Part shown: positions 15,663 to 23,934 of the stretch, piece after piece
Layout: every line of letters starts with the position of its first letter
How positions within the stretch are numbered: the first letter of the stretch is position 1
Source: Actinocorallia aurantiaca
GTDB lineage: Bacteria > Actinomycetota > Actinomycetes > Streptosporangiales > Streptosporangiaceae
Assembly (NCBI RefSeq): GCF_039533685.1
Contig: NZ_BAAATZ010000004.1
Span: 1-64,000, forward strand
DNA length: 64,000 nt
Direction: 5' to 3'
Notes under the pieces: generated by a model
What the model was told of the DNA's origin: nothing
Databases searched by the model: none
Seen by the model: the letters and a program-made list of their open reading frames with translations, nothing else
Position numbers and translations under genes: made by a program

Positions 15663-16841
15663 ATGGATCTCAAGGCGCGCTACGACTTCGCGACCGCGGA
15701 GTTCGACCCCCCGTTCGCGATCGTCGACCTCGCCGCCTTCCGCGCCAACGCCGAGGCGCTGGCACGCCGGGCGCACGGCAAGCCGATCAGGGTCGCCAGC
15801 AAGTCCGTCCGGGTCCGCGCGCTGCTCGAAGAGGTCCTCGCCATGGACGGCTTCGCGGGCGTCATGGCCTTCACCCTGTCCGAGGCCCTCTGGCTGGCGG
15901 AGCACCGCACCAGCGACGACATCCTCGTCGCCTACCCCACGGTCGACCGGGCGGCCCTCCTGCGCCTCACCCGGGACGAGCACGCCGCCCGCGTCGTCAC
16001 TCTCATGGTGGACTGCCCCGAGCACCTGGAGCTCATCCCCTCCGGCGGCCACCCCGTCCGCGTGTGCCTCGACATGGACGCCGCCTACCCGGTGCTGGGC
16101 GGCCGGGTCAAGATCGGCGCGCGACGCTCCCCCCTGGCCACCGCCGGGCAGGCCGCGGCCTTCGCCGAGGAGATCGCCAAACGGCCGCACCTGCGGCTGG
16201 TCGGGCTGATGGGCTACGAGTCCCAGATCGCCGGGGTCGGCGACGCGCCCGCCGGACGGCCCGCCTACGGTCTGGCCGTCAAGGCGATGCGCTCCCGCTC
16301 CAGGGTGGAGCTCGCGCGGCGGCGCGGCGAGATCGTGCGGGCGGTCCGCGAGGTCGCCGACCTGGAGTTCGTCAACGGCGGCGGCACCGGAAGCCTGGAG
16401 TGGACCTCGGCGGAGAAGGCCGTCACCGAGGTCGCCGCCGGGTCGGGCCTGTTCCAGCCGCACCTGTTCGACCACTACAGCATGTTCAAGGCCACTCCCG
16501 CCGCCCTGTTCGCGCTGCCCGTCGTCCGGCGCCCCGCACCCGGCACCGTCACCTGCCTGGGCGGCGGATACCTCGCCTCGGGGCCGGCCGACGCGCTGCG
16601 GCTGCCGCAGCCCTACCTGCCGTCCGGGTTGAAGTACACCGGCACCGAGGGCGCCGGCGAGGTGCAGACCCCGCTCGTCGGGCCGGGCACCGCCGGGCTG
16701 GAGGTCGGCGACCGGGTCTGGTTCCGGCACACCAAGGCCGGCGAGCTGTGCGAACGTTTCGACGCGGTGCACCTGGTGCGCGACGAACGCCTCGTCCGCA
16801 CCGTCCCCACCTACCGGGGCGAGGGGCGCACCTTCCTGTAG
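15663..16841 (+). CDS. PLP-dependent amino acid deaminase/aldolase (alanine racemase N-domain fold)
   Basis: 392 aa. It resembles the D-threonine aldolase/D-serine dehydratase-like group with an alanine-racemase-type barrel: the PLP lysine is K47 in RVASKSVR, with LVGLMGYESQIAG and FVNGGGTGSLEWT as phosphate-binding segments. The C-terminal domain has GGGYLASG and a late VWFRHTKAGELCERFD, where the family places a metal site. Likely reactions are retro-aldol or deamination of D-hydroxy amino acids; which one is unknown. The ATG at 15663 is used; an in-frame ATG at 15633 lies upstream of the inverted repeat. Confidence 0.85.
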   Translation: MDLKARYDFATAEFDPPFAIVDLAAFRANAEALARRAHGKPIRVASKSVRVRALLEEVLAMDGFAGVMAFTLSEALWLAEHRTSDDILVAYPTVDRAALLRLTRDEHAARVVTLMVDCPEHLELIPSGGHPVRVCLDMDAAYPVLGGRVKIGARRSPLATAGQAAAFAEEIAKRPHLRLVGLMGYESQIAGVGDAPAGRPAYGLAVKAMRSRSRVELARRRGEIVRAVREVADLEFVNGGGTGSLEWTSAEKAVTEVAAGSGLFQPHLFDHYSMFKATPAALFALPVVRRPAPGTVTCLGGGYLASGPADALRLPQPYLPSGLKYTGTEGAGEVQTPLVGPGTAGLEVGDRVWFRHTKAGELCERFDAVHLVRDERLVRTVPTYRGEGRTFL

Positions 16842-16850
16842 CGGACGCGA

Positions 16851-16892
16851 GACGGCTCCGGCCCCTCCCGAGAGGAGGGGGCCGGAGCCGTC
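16851..16892. terminator. Bidirectional terminator hairpin
   Basis: Perfect 15-bp arms (16851-16865 and 16878-16892) between the convergent PLP enzyme and DUF3618 genes. Confidence 0.75.
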
Positions 16893-16894
16893 CG

Positions 16895-17197
16895 CTACTT
16901 TCCGCCGCGCCGCGCCCGCATCACCAGGAGGGTGACACCCACCAGGATCACCCCGCCGATGATGAGCGCGCGCTTGCGCTGCTCGTCGGTCAGCGGCGAG
17001 CCGTCCTCGTCCCCCGGGCTCACGATCGAGCCGACCGTCACCGCCACCTGGTGCAGCTCCTCGCGGACCCGGTCCCCGGTCCGGTGGACGACATTGCTCG
17101 GGCTGACCCGGTCCGCGATCGCGTCGATGTTCCGGGCGAGGGCCTCGAGTTCGCCCTCGATCTCCTGCTCGATCCGGTCCGGATCTCTGTCGGCCAT
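16895..17197 (-). CDS. DUF3618 small membrane protein
   Basis: 100 aa from the ATG at 17197. The N-terminal part has the DUF3618 pattern (DRDPDRIEQEIEGELEALARNIDAIADRVSP), followed by a linker and one C-terminal membrane helix (IIGGVILVGVTLLVM) with a basic end. Widespread and uncharacterised in actinobacteria; possibly a membrane-associated helical scaffold. It is divergent from bcp, with 116 bp between them. Confidence 0.82.
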   Translation of the reverse strand: MADRDPDRIEQEIEGELEALARNIDAIADRVSPSNVVHRTGDRVREELHQVAVTVGSIVSPGDEDGSPLTDEQRKRALIIGGVILVGVTLLVMRARRGGK

Positions 17198-17313
17198 CCC
17201 GCGTCCTTCGTCTAGTTCCGGTGGGCGATCAGTCTTGCAGGTCGGGACCTCCGCCTCCGACCCGAGTGCGGGTAAGTTTGTCCCCCGCACCACCCTCCGC
17301 GAAAGGATGCCAG

Positions 17314-17781
17314 GTGACAGATCGTCTCGAGCCGGGTGACGAGGCCCCCGACTTCACGCTTCCCGACGCCGACGGCGAGCCCTTCTCCCTGTCCTCGCTG
17401 CGCGGCCGGAAGGTCTTCCTCTATTTCTACCCCGCGGCCATGACCCCCGGGTGCACGAAGGAGTCCGTGGACTTCGAGGAGTCCCTGCCGGACCTCGCCG
17501 AGGCGGGGGTCGCGGTGGTCGGCGTCTCCCCCGACGCCCCCGCCAAGCTCGCCAGGTTCCGCGAGCGCGACGGGCTGACGTTCCCCCTGCTGTCCGACCA
17601 GGACAGGACGGTGCTGAAGGCGTACGCCGCCTTCGGGGAGAAGAAGCTCTACGGCAGGGTCATGGAGGGCGTCATCCGCTCCACCTTCCTCATCGACGAG
17701 GAGGGGCGGATCGAGAAGGCCTACTACAACGTGAAGGCCACCGGGCACGTGGCCCGTCTTCGCCGGGAACTCGGGTCATAG
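17314..17781 (+). CDS. bcp: Thioredoxin-dependent peroxiredoxin (Bcp/PrxQ type)
   Basis: 155 aa from GTG with AAAGGA upstream. AhpC/TSA thioredoxin fold that reduces hydroperoxides. The peroxidatic cysteine is C47 in PAAMTPGCTKE. The second cysteine that many PrxQ enzymes have five residues later is absent, and C47 is the only cysteine in the protein. It should therefore act as a 1-Cys enzyme needing an outside thiol, plausibly mycothiol or thioredoxin in an actinomycete (inference). It is followed 25 bp later by a tRNA gene. Confidence 0.92.
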   Translation: MTDRLEPGDEAPDFTLPDADGEPFSLSSLRGRKVFLYFYPAAMTPGCTKESVDFEESLPDLAEAGVAVVGVSPDAPAKLARFRERDGLTFPLLSDQDRTVLKAYAAFGEKKLYGRVMEGVIRSTFLIDEEGRIEKAYYNVKATGHVARLRRELGS

Positions 17782-17806
17782 GCGCGCTGGTAAGGTCTTA
17801 GCGCGC

Positions 17807-17881
17807 GGGGCCGTAGCCCAATCTGGCAGAGGCCGGCGGTTTAGGTCCGTCGTGTTGTGGGTTCGAGTCCCACCGGCCCCA
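17807..17881 (+). tRNA. tRNA with UAG anticodon (tRNA-Leu-like, short variable loop)
   Basis: It folds by hand as a tRNA. Acceptor GGGGCCG/CGGCCCC (7 bp), a 3-bp D stem, anticodon stem GGCGG/CCGTC (one G-U), loop TTTAGGT giving anticodon UAG, T stem GTGGG/CCCAC with loop TTCGAGT, discriminator A. CCA is not encoded. The anticodon reads CUA leucine, but the variable region is only 5 nt (GTGTT), whereas bacterial tRNA-Leu has a long variable arm. It is therefore a noncanonical tRNA-Leu or a tRNA of unclear identity. Confidence 0.85.
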
Positions 17882-17886
17882 CAGAG

Positions 17887-17917
17887 AAAAGGGACAGCCG
17901 CCCGGCTGTCCCTTTCT
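17887..17917 (+). terminator. Intrinsic terminator after the tRNA
   Basis: AAAAGGGACAGCC and GGCTGTCCCTTT form a long stem directly downstream of the tRNA, ending in a T-rich tract (TTTCTCC). Confidence 0.8.
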
Positions 17918-18045
17918 CCATTCCGGAACCGTTCGCCGCTCTTCTCGCGCCGCCCGAGTCGATATATGAAAAAAAGACCCTTCCGTCAGGGTCGACCCGA
18001 CGTACATTGGACGGGTCCGCGACGGTGGGAGGGGTCTGAGGCGTC

Positions 18046-18900
18046 ATGTTCGTCCGGAGATCGGTCAGGGACCTGCTTCCGGGTGACCATGCCTGGCTTC
18101 CCTTCGGCTCCCCCGACGAGCAGGCCCACGTCATCGGTGCGTGGATCGAGCAGGGCCTGCGCACCCGCGACAGGGTCATCTACGTGACCGACGCCGAGCA
18201 CTGGGAGCTTCCCGGCCTGTACGGGCGGGACCTTCGCCCCGCCATCAGGGCGGGGTTCCTGAGCCTGATCCCGGTGGGCGAGGCCTGCCTCACCGGCGGG
18301 ATGTTCGATCCGGAGAAGATGCTCCAGACCCTCTCCGACGAGCTCGCCAAGGCCGAGGAGCAGGAGTTCCGCGGCGTCCGGTTCACCTCCGAGATGTCGT
18401 GGGCGCTGGCCCAGCCGTTCGGCGACACCCGCGTCGAGGTGTGCGAGCGGGAGATGGACGAACGCGTCGCGCCGAGCGTGACGGTCACCGCGATCTGCCA
18501 GACGGACCTGCGTCGCTGCTCGCCCGCCCAGTTCGACCTGCTGGCCGCCCGCCACGAGGTGCGGGTGGTGCCCGACCCCGACTTCGACGACCCGGTGCTC
18601 AGCATCACCCGCACCTACTCGCCGCCCGGCCTGCGGCTGCGCGGCGAGCTCGACGCCGCCCGGCACACGCACTTCGTCGAGGCGCTGAACTCGCTCCCAC
18701 CCGGCGACGACGAAATTCAGCTTGATCTCTCCGAATTGGACTTTCTCAGCCTCGGTGCTTTGAGGACAATGGTCGAGTACACGCGGAGACGCGGAGCACG
18801 CAGTGCCGTGGTGCTGCACCGGGTTCCCCCCGGGGTGCGCGCCACGCTGGAGGTGGTCGGACTGCACCGGCTGCCGGGTATCCGACTGGATGAGGACTGA
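18046..18900 (+). CDS. MEDS-domain protein with C-terminal STAS domain (copy 1)
   Basis: 284 aa. The N-terminal 170 residues form a MEDS (DcmR-type sensory) domain starting at GDHAWLPF. The last 85 residues form a STAS domain as in anti-sigma-factor antagonists (LRLRGELDAARHTHFVEAL... LDLSELDFLSLGALRTMVEY). The usual phospho-acceptor loop D-S-S/T-G is changed to L-S-L-G, keeping a serine. Such proteins relay a signal by binding a serine-kinase/anti-sigma partner. The stop overlaps the start of the partner kinase-like gene (TGATG), so they are one operon. A second, paralogous pair follows. Confidence 0.8.
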   Translation: MFVRRSVRDLLPGDHAWLPFGSPDEQAHVIGAWIEQGLRTRDRVIYVTDAEHWELPGLYGRDLRPAIRAGFLSLIPVGEACLTGGMFDPEKMLQTLSDELAKAEEQEFRGVRFTSEMSWALAQPFGDTRVEVCEREMDERVAPSVTVTAICQTDLRRCSPAQFDLLAARHEVRVVPDPDFDDPVLSITRTYSPPGLRLRGELDAARHTHFVEALNSLPPGDDEIQLDLSELDFLSLGALRTMVEYTRRRGARSAVVLHRVPPGVRATLEVVGLHRLPGIRLDED

Positions 18901-19817
18901 TGGCCCTGACCCATGTGGCGCTTCCCTACGAGGACGACGAGGAGTTCCTGCGGGCCGCTCTCCCCTTCCTGAACGACGGGCTGGAAGAGGACGAGACCGT
19001 CCTGGCCGTCACCTGCGAGCGCAAGACGTCCCTGCTCCGCGAGAAGTTCGGGACACAGGTGCGCTATGTGGACCGCTCCTCCTTCTACGAGCATCCGACG
19101 CGGGTCGTCTCGCGGGTCCTGCACCAGATGGAGACGGCGGCGGGACGCGGCCGCCGGGTGCGGCTGCTGTGCGAGCCCGAGTGGGCGGACCGCCCGGCGT
19201 GGGAGACGGTCGAGTGGCTGCGGCTGGAGGCGCTGGTCAACATGGCGCTGGCCCGCACGGACGGCTCCGTCATGTGCCCCTACCACCAGGGCCTGCCGGA
19301 GCCCGTCCTGGCCGGCGCGCGGCGGACCCACCCGCAGGTGGCGCGGGAGGGGCGCTGCCAGGACAACCCGTCCTACCTGGATCCCGCGGCCTTCAGCGCG
19401 ATGTGCGACCAGCCGCTGACGACGGCGCCCGCGCGCGCCGTCGAGCTGCGCGTGCACTCCCCCGACCTGCGGGACCTGCGCGCCCTGGTCACGGCGTTCG
19501 CCCGCCGGCACGGGCTGTCCGGGCATCCGCTGCACCAGCTGCTGGTCGCGGTCACCGAGGTGGTGACCAACGCGCTCGGCCACGGGACTCCGCCCGTCCT
19601 GCTGCGGGTGTGGGGCGAGGCGGACGCGCTGCTGTGCGAGGTGAGCGACCGGGGTCACTGGCGACCCGCGGAGCCGGGTCCCGGCTGGCTGCCGCCGAGG
19701 GCGTCCGACTCCCCGCGGCTCGGGCTGTGGGCGGTGCGGATGTTGTGCGGCCTGGTCCAGGTCAGAACGGGACCCGAAGGCACACGGGTTCGTATTCGCA
19801 CTCCGCTGCGCAAATGA
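18900..19817 (+). CDS. MEDS-domain anti-sigma/serine kinase-like ATPase (copy 1)
   Basis: 305 aa. The N-terminal part (about 1-165) is MEDS-like (a shortened variant with LCEPEW and CPYHQ segments). The C-terminal part is a GHKL ATPase of the RsbW/HATPase_c_2 type: N-box VAVTEVVTNALGHG, G1-like CEVSDRGHW, G2-like RLGLWAVRMLCGL. The protein resembles the RsbA-family regulatory group. It probably phosphorylates or sequesters the STAS partner encoded just before it, or a sigma factor encoded elsewhere. No sigma gene is adjacent, so the output is unknown. Confidence 0.78.
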   Translation: MALTHVALPYEDDEEFLRAALPFLNDGLEEDETVLAVTCERKTSLLREKFGTQVRYVDRSSFYEHPTRVVSRVLHQMETAAGRGRRVRLLCEPEWADRPAWETVEWLRLEALVNMALARTDGSVMCPYHQGLPEPVLAGARRTHPQVAREGRCQDNPSYLDPAAFSAMCDQPLTTAPARAVELRVHSPDLRDLRALVTAFARRHGLSGHPLHQLLVAVTEVVTNALGHGTPPVLLRVWGEADALLCEVSDRGHWRPAEPGPGWLPPRASDSPRLGLWAVRMLCGLVQVRTGPEGTRVRIRTPLRK

Positions 19818-19950
19818 AATGCACGTGCAGATGCATTAGCCATGATATTTCCGTATCAGCTCGGGAGAGTCGCACCTGATCGATCCGACCCGGCGTACGC
19901 TTGACGCCAGCCGAAGGAAACACTTTTCTGCGCACCATTCAGGATGGAGC

Positions 19951-20838
19951 ATGGACACCTGGTTCACGCAACGCCCGGTCGGTGAACTGCGTCCGGGCGA
20001 CCACGCGTGGCTGGCGTACTCCCATCCCGACGAGCAGCGGCGGGTGCTGGGCGACTTCATCTACGACGGCCTCGCGGCGGGAGAGAAGGTCATCTACCTG
20101 GCGGACACGACCCCGCGCGACCTTCCCGGGCTGCTGTCCCTGCACCGCATCGACGCCACGCCCTTCGCCGAGGCCGGACACCTGTCGGTGATCCCCTGGG
20201 ACCTGGCCTGCGTCCACGACGGGCAGGGGCTTCCCCGCGCCCTGTTCCGGACCCTGGAAAAGGAGATCTCCCAGGCTCTCGACCAGCGGTTCCGCCGGGT
20301 CCGCATCACCGCGGACATGACCTGGGCGGCGGGCGTGCCCGGAGGCGACCGGTTCATGTTCGACTGCGACTGCGAGGTCGAGGCCCTGGTCGGTCCCAGC
20401 ACTCTGACCACCGCGATCTGCCAGGTGGACCGGCGCCGCTGCACCCCGGAGGCGCTCTCCACACTTCAGAACCACCACGAGGTACTCGTCGAAGTGAACC
20501 CCGAATACGACGACGGCGTGCTCCGCATGACCCGGACGTACGCCCCTTACGGCCTCCGCCTGGAAGGGGAGATCGACGGAGCGCGGCACCACGCCTTCAC
20601 CCGGACCCTCACCGCGGTGAGCGACCCGCGCAACGAGCTCCACCTCGAACTGGCCGACCTGAGATTCATCGACCTGGGCGCGCTGAACCTCCTGGGCACC
20701 CACGCCCTGCGCCTCACCCGGGGCGGGCGGCTCGTCCTGGACAATCCCTCACCGGAACTGGAGACCGTGATCGAGATGGTGGGTTTCCACCGGCTGCCCG
20801 GCATCGCCAAGGGACGGGGATGGAGGTCGGACTCATGA
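19951..20838 (+). CDS. MEDS-domain protein with C-terminal STAS domain (copy 2)
   Basis: 295 aa, a clear paralogue of the gene at 18046-18900 (shared blocks: LRPGDHAWL, EQRRVLGDFI, TTAICQVDRRRC, LRLEGEIDGARH, and a C-terminal VGFHRLPGI). The STAS loop reads FIDLGALNLL where copy 1 has FLSLGALRTM, so this copy has no serine in that loop; it either cannot be phosphorylated there or mimics the phosphorylated state. A GGAG lies just before the ATG. The 133-bp gap from the previous operon suggests its own promoter. Confidence 0.8.
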   Translation: MDTWFTQRPVGELRPGDHAWLAYSHPDEQRRVLGDFIYDGLAAGEKVIYLADTTPRDLPGLLSLHRIDATPFAEAGHLSVIPWDLACVHDGQGLPRALFRTLEKEISQALDQRFRRVRITADMTWAAGVPGGDRFMFDCDCEVEALVGPSTLTTAICQVDRRRCTPEALSTLQNHHEVLVEVNPEYDDGVLRMTRTYAPYGLRLEGEIDGARHHAFTRTLTAVSDPRNELHLELADLRFIDLGALNLLGTHALRLTRGGRLVLDNPSPELETVIEMVGFHRLPGIAKGRGWRSDS

Positions 20839-21776
20839 CCGCCGCCACGCCCTCGCTCGTGCACCAGGCCCTCCTGCACAGCGGCACCGAGGAGTTCCTC
20901 GGGGCCGCCGTGCCGTTCCTGCGGGAGGGCTTCGCCACCGGCGACCACATCATCGCCGTGATCCCGGGCGTCCGCCGCGACGCGCTGAGGGACGTCCTGG
21001 GCCGGGACAAGGAGCGGGTCGAGTTCTTCGACGCGACCGAGTTCTACCGGCATCCCGTCCGCACCATCGCCGCCTACCACGACGTGCTGCGCCAGGTCGG
21101 CTCCGTCAGGCTGCGCACGCTGGCGGAGCTGGACTGGAAGAACTGGGACCAGGACTGGGAGCGGCGCGAGTGGAGCCGCTACGAGGCACTGGTGAACGCG
21201 GTCTTCGGCGGCTCGAACGCGCAGGTCATCTGCTCCTACGACCGCTCCCTCGCCCCTCCCCCGGTCGTCGAGCAGGCCCGCCGCACCCATCCGGAGATCT
21301 TCGAGGGCGGGCTCCACCCGGCCTACAACGACAGCTACACCCGTCCCGAGCACTACGACGCGGGCCGCGACCGGCTCCCTCTGCCGGAGATTCCCGCGGA
21401 CGCCGCCCGGCTGCCCGTCACCTCGCTGGACCTCTCCCCGATGCGCTCCTTCCTCACCGAGCGGGCGCTGCGGATGGGACTGCCGGAGGACAGGCTCGGC
21501 CCGCTCTGCATGGCGGTCAACGAGATCGCCACCAACGCGGTGGTGCACGGAACCCCGCCGATCGAGTTCCGCGTCTGGCGTCAGGACGGGGCGCTGCACT
21601 GCGAGGTCGCCGACGTCGGGCTGTGGCACCCCGAGGCGCTGACGGGGTTCCTGCCTCCGGAGACCGCCGTCGACAGCGGCTTCGGACTGTGGAGTGCCCG
21701 GCTGCTGGTCGACCTGCTGGAGATACGGGCCGGTTACCACGGCACCCGGGTGCGGCTGCGAACGGCCTGCGAATGA
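20835..21776 (+). CDS. MEDS-domain anti-sigma/serine kinase-like ATPase (copy 2)
   Basis: 313 aa; the start at 20835 overlaps the previous stop (ATGA) and has GGAGG 8 bp upstream. MEDS-like N-terminus (EEFLGAAVPFLREGFATGDHIIAVI) with an ICSYDRSL segment, then a GHKL ATPase domain: N-box CMAVNEIATNAVVHG, G1-like CEVADVGLW, G2-like GFGLWSARLLVDLLEI. Paralogue of 18900-19817. The two pairs could form crossed partner-switching modules, each ATPase choosing between two STAS proteins. Confidence 0.78.
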   Translation: MTAATPSLVHQALLHSGTEEFLGAAVPFLREGFATGDHIIAVIPGVRRDALRDVLGRDKERVEFFDATEFYRHPVRTIAAYHDVLRQVGSVRLRTLAELDWKNWDQDWERREWSRYEALVNAVFGGSNAQVICSYDRSLAPPPVVEQARRTHPEIFEGGLHPAYNDSYTRPEHYDAGRDRLPLPEIPADAARLPVTSLDLSPMRSFLTERALRMGLPEDRLGPLCMAVNEIATNAVVHGTPPIEFRVWRQDGALHCEVADVGLWHPEALTGFLPPETAVDSGFGLWSARLLVDLLEIRAGYHGTRVRLRTACE

Positions 21777-21792
21777 CCCGCGGCCGGCCGCC

Positions 21793-22404
21793 TCAGCCCG
21801 CGAGGCCGTCCAGGTAGGCGGCGAGGGCGCGGAAGGCGCGGCCGCGGTGGCTGATCTCCGACTTCTCCCGCGGGGTCAGCTCCGCGGTGGTCCGGCCCAG
21901 CTCCGCGACCTCGAAGACGGGGTCGTACCCGAAGCCGCCGGTGCCGCGCGGCTCCCGGATGATCCGGCCCTCCATCCGGCCCTCCACCACGTGCTCGCGC
22001 CCGTCCGGGTGCACGAGGGCCGCCGCGCAGACGAAGTGCGCGCCGCGCTCGGCGTCGGCGACGTCGGAGAGCTGGTCGAGGACGAGTTCGAGGTTGGCCC
22101 GGTCCCGGCCCTCCGGGTGCCCGGCGCCGAAGCGGCCCGACCAGCGGGCCGACAACACGCCCGGCATGCCGTTCAGCGCGTCCACGCACAGTCCCGAGTC
22201 GTCGGAGACCGCGGGGAGCCCGGTGTGCGCGGCGATCGCCCTGGCCTTGAGCAGCGCGTTGCCGGTGAAGGTGAGCTCGGTCTCGGGCACGTCGGGGGCG
22301 TCGGGATAGGCCTCCAGGCCCACCACGGCGTAGGAGGTGAGCAGACCCCGCAGCTCGGTGATCTTCCCGGGGTTGCGGGTGGCCAGCACCAGGCCCTCGC
22401 TCAT
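21793..22404 (-). CDS. rdgB: XTP/dITP diphosphatase (RdgB/HAM1)
   Basis: 203 aa. It removes non-canonical purine nucleoside triphosphates (ITP, XTP, dITP) as monophosphates. Family motifs are visible: LATRNPGKITEL at the N-terminus, ETELTFTGNALLKAR, SDDSGLCVDAL, and near the end GGFGYDPVF and EKSEISHRGRA. The ATG overlaps the rph stop by 4 bp; the frame is open further into rph, but the ATG at 22404 fits the family start. The rph-rdgB order is common in actinobacteria. Confidence 0.95.
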   Translation of the reverse strand: MSEGLVLATRNPGKITELRGLLTSYAVVGLEAYPDAPDVPETELTFTGNALLKARAIAAHTGLPAVSDDSGLCVDALNGMPGVLSARWSGRFGAGHPEGRDRANLELVLDQLSDVADAERGAHFVCAAALVHPDGREHVVEGRMEGRIIREPRGTGGFGYDPVFEVAELGRTTAELTPREKSEISHRGRAFRALAAYLDGLAG

Positions 22405-23120
22405 CGGGCGAGCGCCTCCTTCTGCATCATGGTGAGGTCGGTGCAGCCGAGCTGGGCCAGGTCGAGCAGCGCGTTGAGCTCCTCGCGGGAGAACGGCGCG
22501 CCCTCGGCGGTGCCCTGCACCTCGATGAGCCTTCCGTCGCCGGTGCACACGACGTTCATGTCGGTGCCGGCGACGACGTCCTCCTCGTAGCAGAGGTCGA
22601 GCCGGGGCTCGCCCCCCACGACGCCGACGCTGACCGCGCACACCGAGCTGATGAGCGGGTCGCCCTTGGTCATCTTCCGGTCGCGCATCCAGGTGACGGC
22701 GTCGGCGAGCGCCACGTAGGCGCCGGTGATGGCCGCGGTGCGGGTGCCGCCGTCGGCCTGCAGGACGTCGCAGTCGATGGTGACGGTGCTGCCGGCGAAC
22801 GCCTTGAAGTCCACGCACGCCCGCAGGGAGCGGCCGATCAGGCGGGAGATCTCCTGGGTGCGGCCGCCGAGCTTGCCGCGCACCGACTCCCGGTCGTTGC
22901 GGGTGTTGGTGGCGCGCGGCAGCATCGCGTACTCGGCGGTCAGCCAGCCCAGCCCGCTGTCGCGCCGCCAGCGCGGCACCGAGTCCTGCACCGAGGCCGC
23001 GCACAGGACCCGCGTCCCGCCGAACTCGACCAGCACGGATCCCTCCGCGTGGTCGAGCCAGCCGCGCTGGATACGGACATGTCGGAGCTGGTCGTTCACG
23101 CGACCGTCAGGGCGAGCCAT
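22401..23120 (-). CDS. rph: Ribonuclease PH
   Basis: 239 aa. A phosphorolytic 3'-5' exoribonuclease that trims tRNA 3' ends. Typical segments are RPDGR at the start, EGSVLVEFGGTRVLCAASV, AEYAMLPRAT, SRLIGRSLRACVD, IDCDVLQADGGTRTAAI and the DLCYEEDVVAGTDMNVV core. Translationally coupled to rdgB. Both length and motifs are complete. Confidence 0.96.
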   Translation of the reverse strand: MARPDGRVNDQLRHVRIQRGWLDHAEGSVLVEFGGTRVLCAASVQDSVPRWRRDSGLGWLTAEYAMLPRATNTRNDRESVRGKLGGRTQEISRLIGRSLRACVDFKAFAGSTVTIDCDVLQADGGTRTAAITGAYVALADAVTWMRDRKMTKGDPLISSVCAVSVGVVGGEPRLDLCYEEDVVAGTDMNVVCTGDGRLIEVQGTAEGAPFSREELNALLDLAQLGCTDLTMMQKEALAR

Positions 23121-23160
23121 GGAGCCAGCCTACCGGTGCGGCCGCCGCCCCCGGTGCGGG

Positions 23161-23907
23161 CTACAACTCGTAGACGGTCCCGCTCCTGGCCAGGTCGATC
23201 GGCCCCCCGTAGGTGGAGGTCTTCGCCTCGACGAGGGACTTCTCCTCGTCGTTCCAGGGCACGAGATGGGTCAGCACCAGACGTCCGGCCTGCGCGCGTT
23301 CGGCGTAGTCGGCCGCCTCCTTCGCGGTCAGGTGGAGATTGGGCGGGTTGTCCCCCTCCAGGAAGGAGGCCTCGCACAGGAACAGGTCGACGCCTTCGGC
23401 CAGGCCCACCAGGGTGTCGGTCAGCCCGGTGTCGCCGGAGTAGGCGAGCGACCCTCCCCTCGCCGAGGTGATGCGGAACCCGTACGACTCGATGACGTGG
23501 TTGACGGGCTCGCAGACGACCTCGAACGGGCCGGCCTCGAACTTGCGGGTCAGCGGGGTGAAGTCGAACGTGTCCGTCATGCCGGGATCCAGGTCCAGGT
23601 CGTAGGCCTCGGCCATCCGCGTCGCCGCGTGCTCGGGCCCGAAGACCGGGATCCTGGGCTTGCCGCCGTGCGGGCAGTACTTGCGCGCCACGTAGTAGCC
23701 GCACAGGTCCATGCAGTGGTCGGCGTGCAGATGGGAGATCGCGATGGCGTCGATGTCGTACAGGTCGTGATGGCGCTGCAGGGTCCCCAGCGCGCCGTTG
23801 CCGAAATCGAGGAGGAGGGAGTAGCCGTCCTCTTCGATCAGATAGCAGGAGGCGGGGCTGTCAGGCCCCGGGAAGCTGCCGGAACAGCCGATCACGGTCA
23901 CCCGCAC
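23161..23907 (-). CDS. Metallo-beta-lactamase-fold hydrolase, Rv1339-like (candidate cAMP phosphodiesterase)
   Basis: 248 aa with the two-metal motif H59LHADH64, a later SYGFRITSA...SLAYSGDTG segment and a VLTHLVPW histidine. Layout and neighbours (murI upstream, rph-rdgB downstream) match M. tuberculosis Rv1339, reported as an atypical class II cAMP phosphodiesterase. RNase Z-like or other phosphodiesterase activity cannot be excluded. The 27 bp to murI suggests one transcript. Confidence 0.82.
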   Translation of the reverse strand: MRVTVIGCSGSFPGPDSPASCYLIEEDGYSLLLDFGNGALGTLQRHHDLYDIDAIAISHLHADHCMDLCGYYVARKYCPHGGKPRIPVFGPEHAATRMAEAYDLDLDPGMTDTFDFTPLTRKFEAGPFEVVCEPVNHVIESYGFRITSARGGSLAYSGDTGLTDTLVGLAEGVDLFLCEASFLEGDNPPNLHLTAKEAADYAERAQAGRLVLTHLVPWNDEEKSLVEAKTSTYGGPIDLARSGTVYEL

Positions 23908-23934
23908 GGGGAGCTCCTCTACTTACACTGTGGT

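Noticed and set aside
17807..17881. tRNA as an integration site for a mobile element
   Set aside because: No integrase, no direct repeat of the tRNA 3' end and no phage-like genes in the following sequence.
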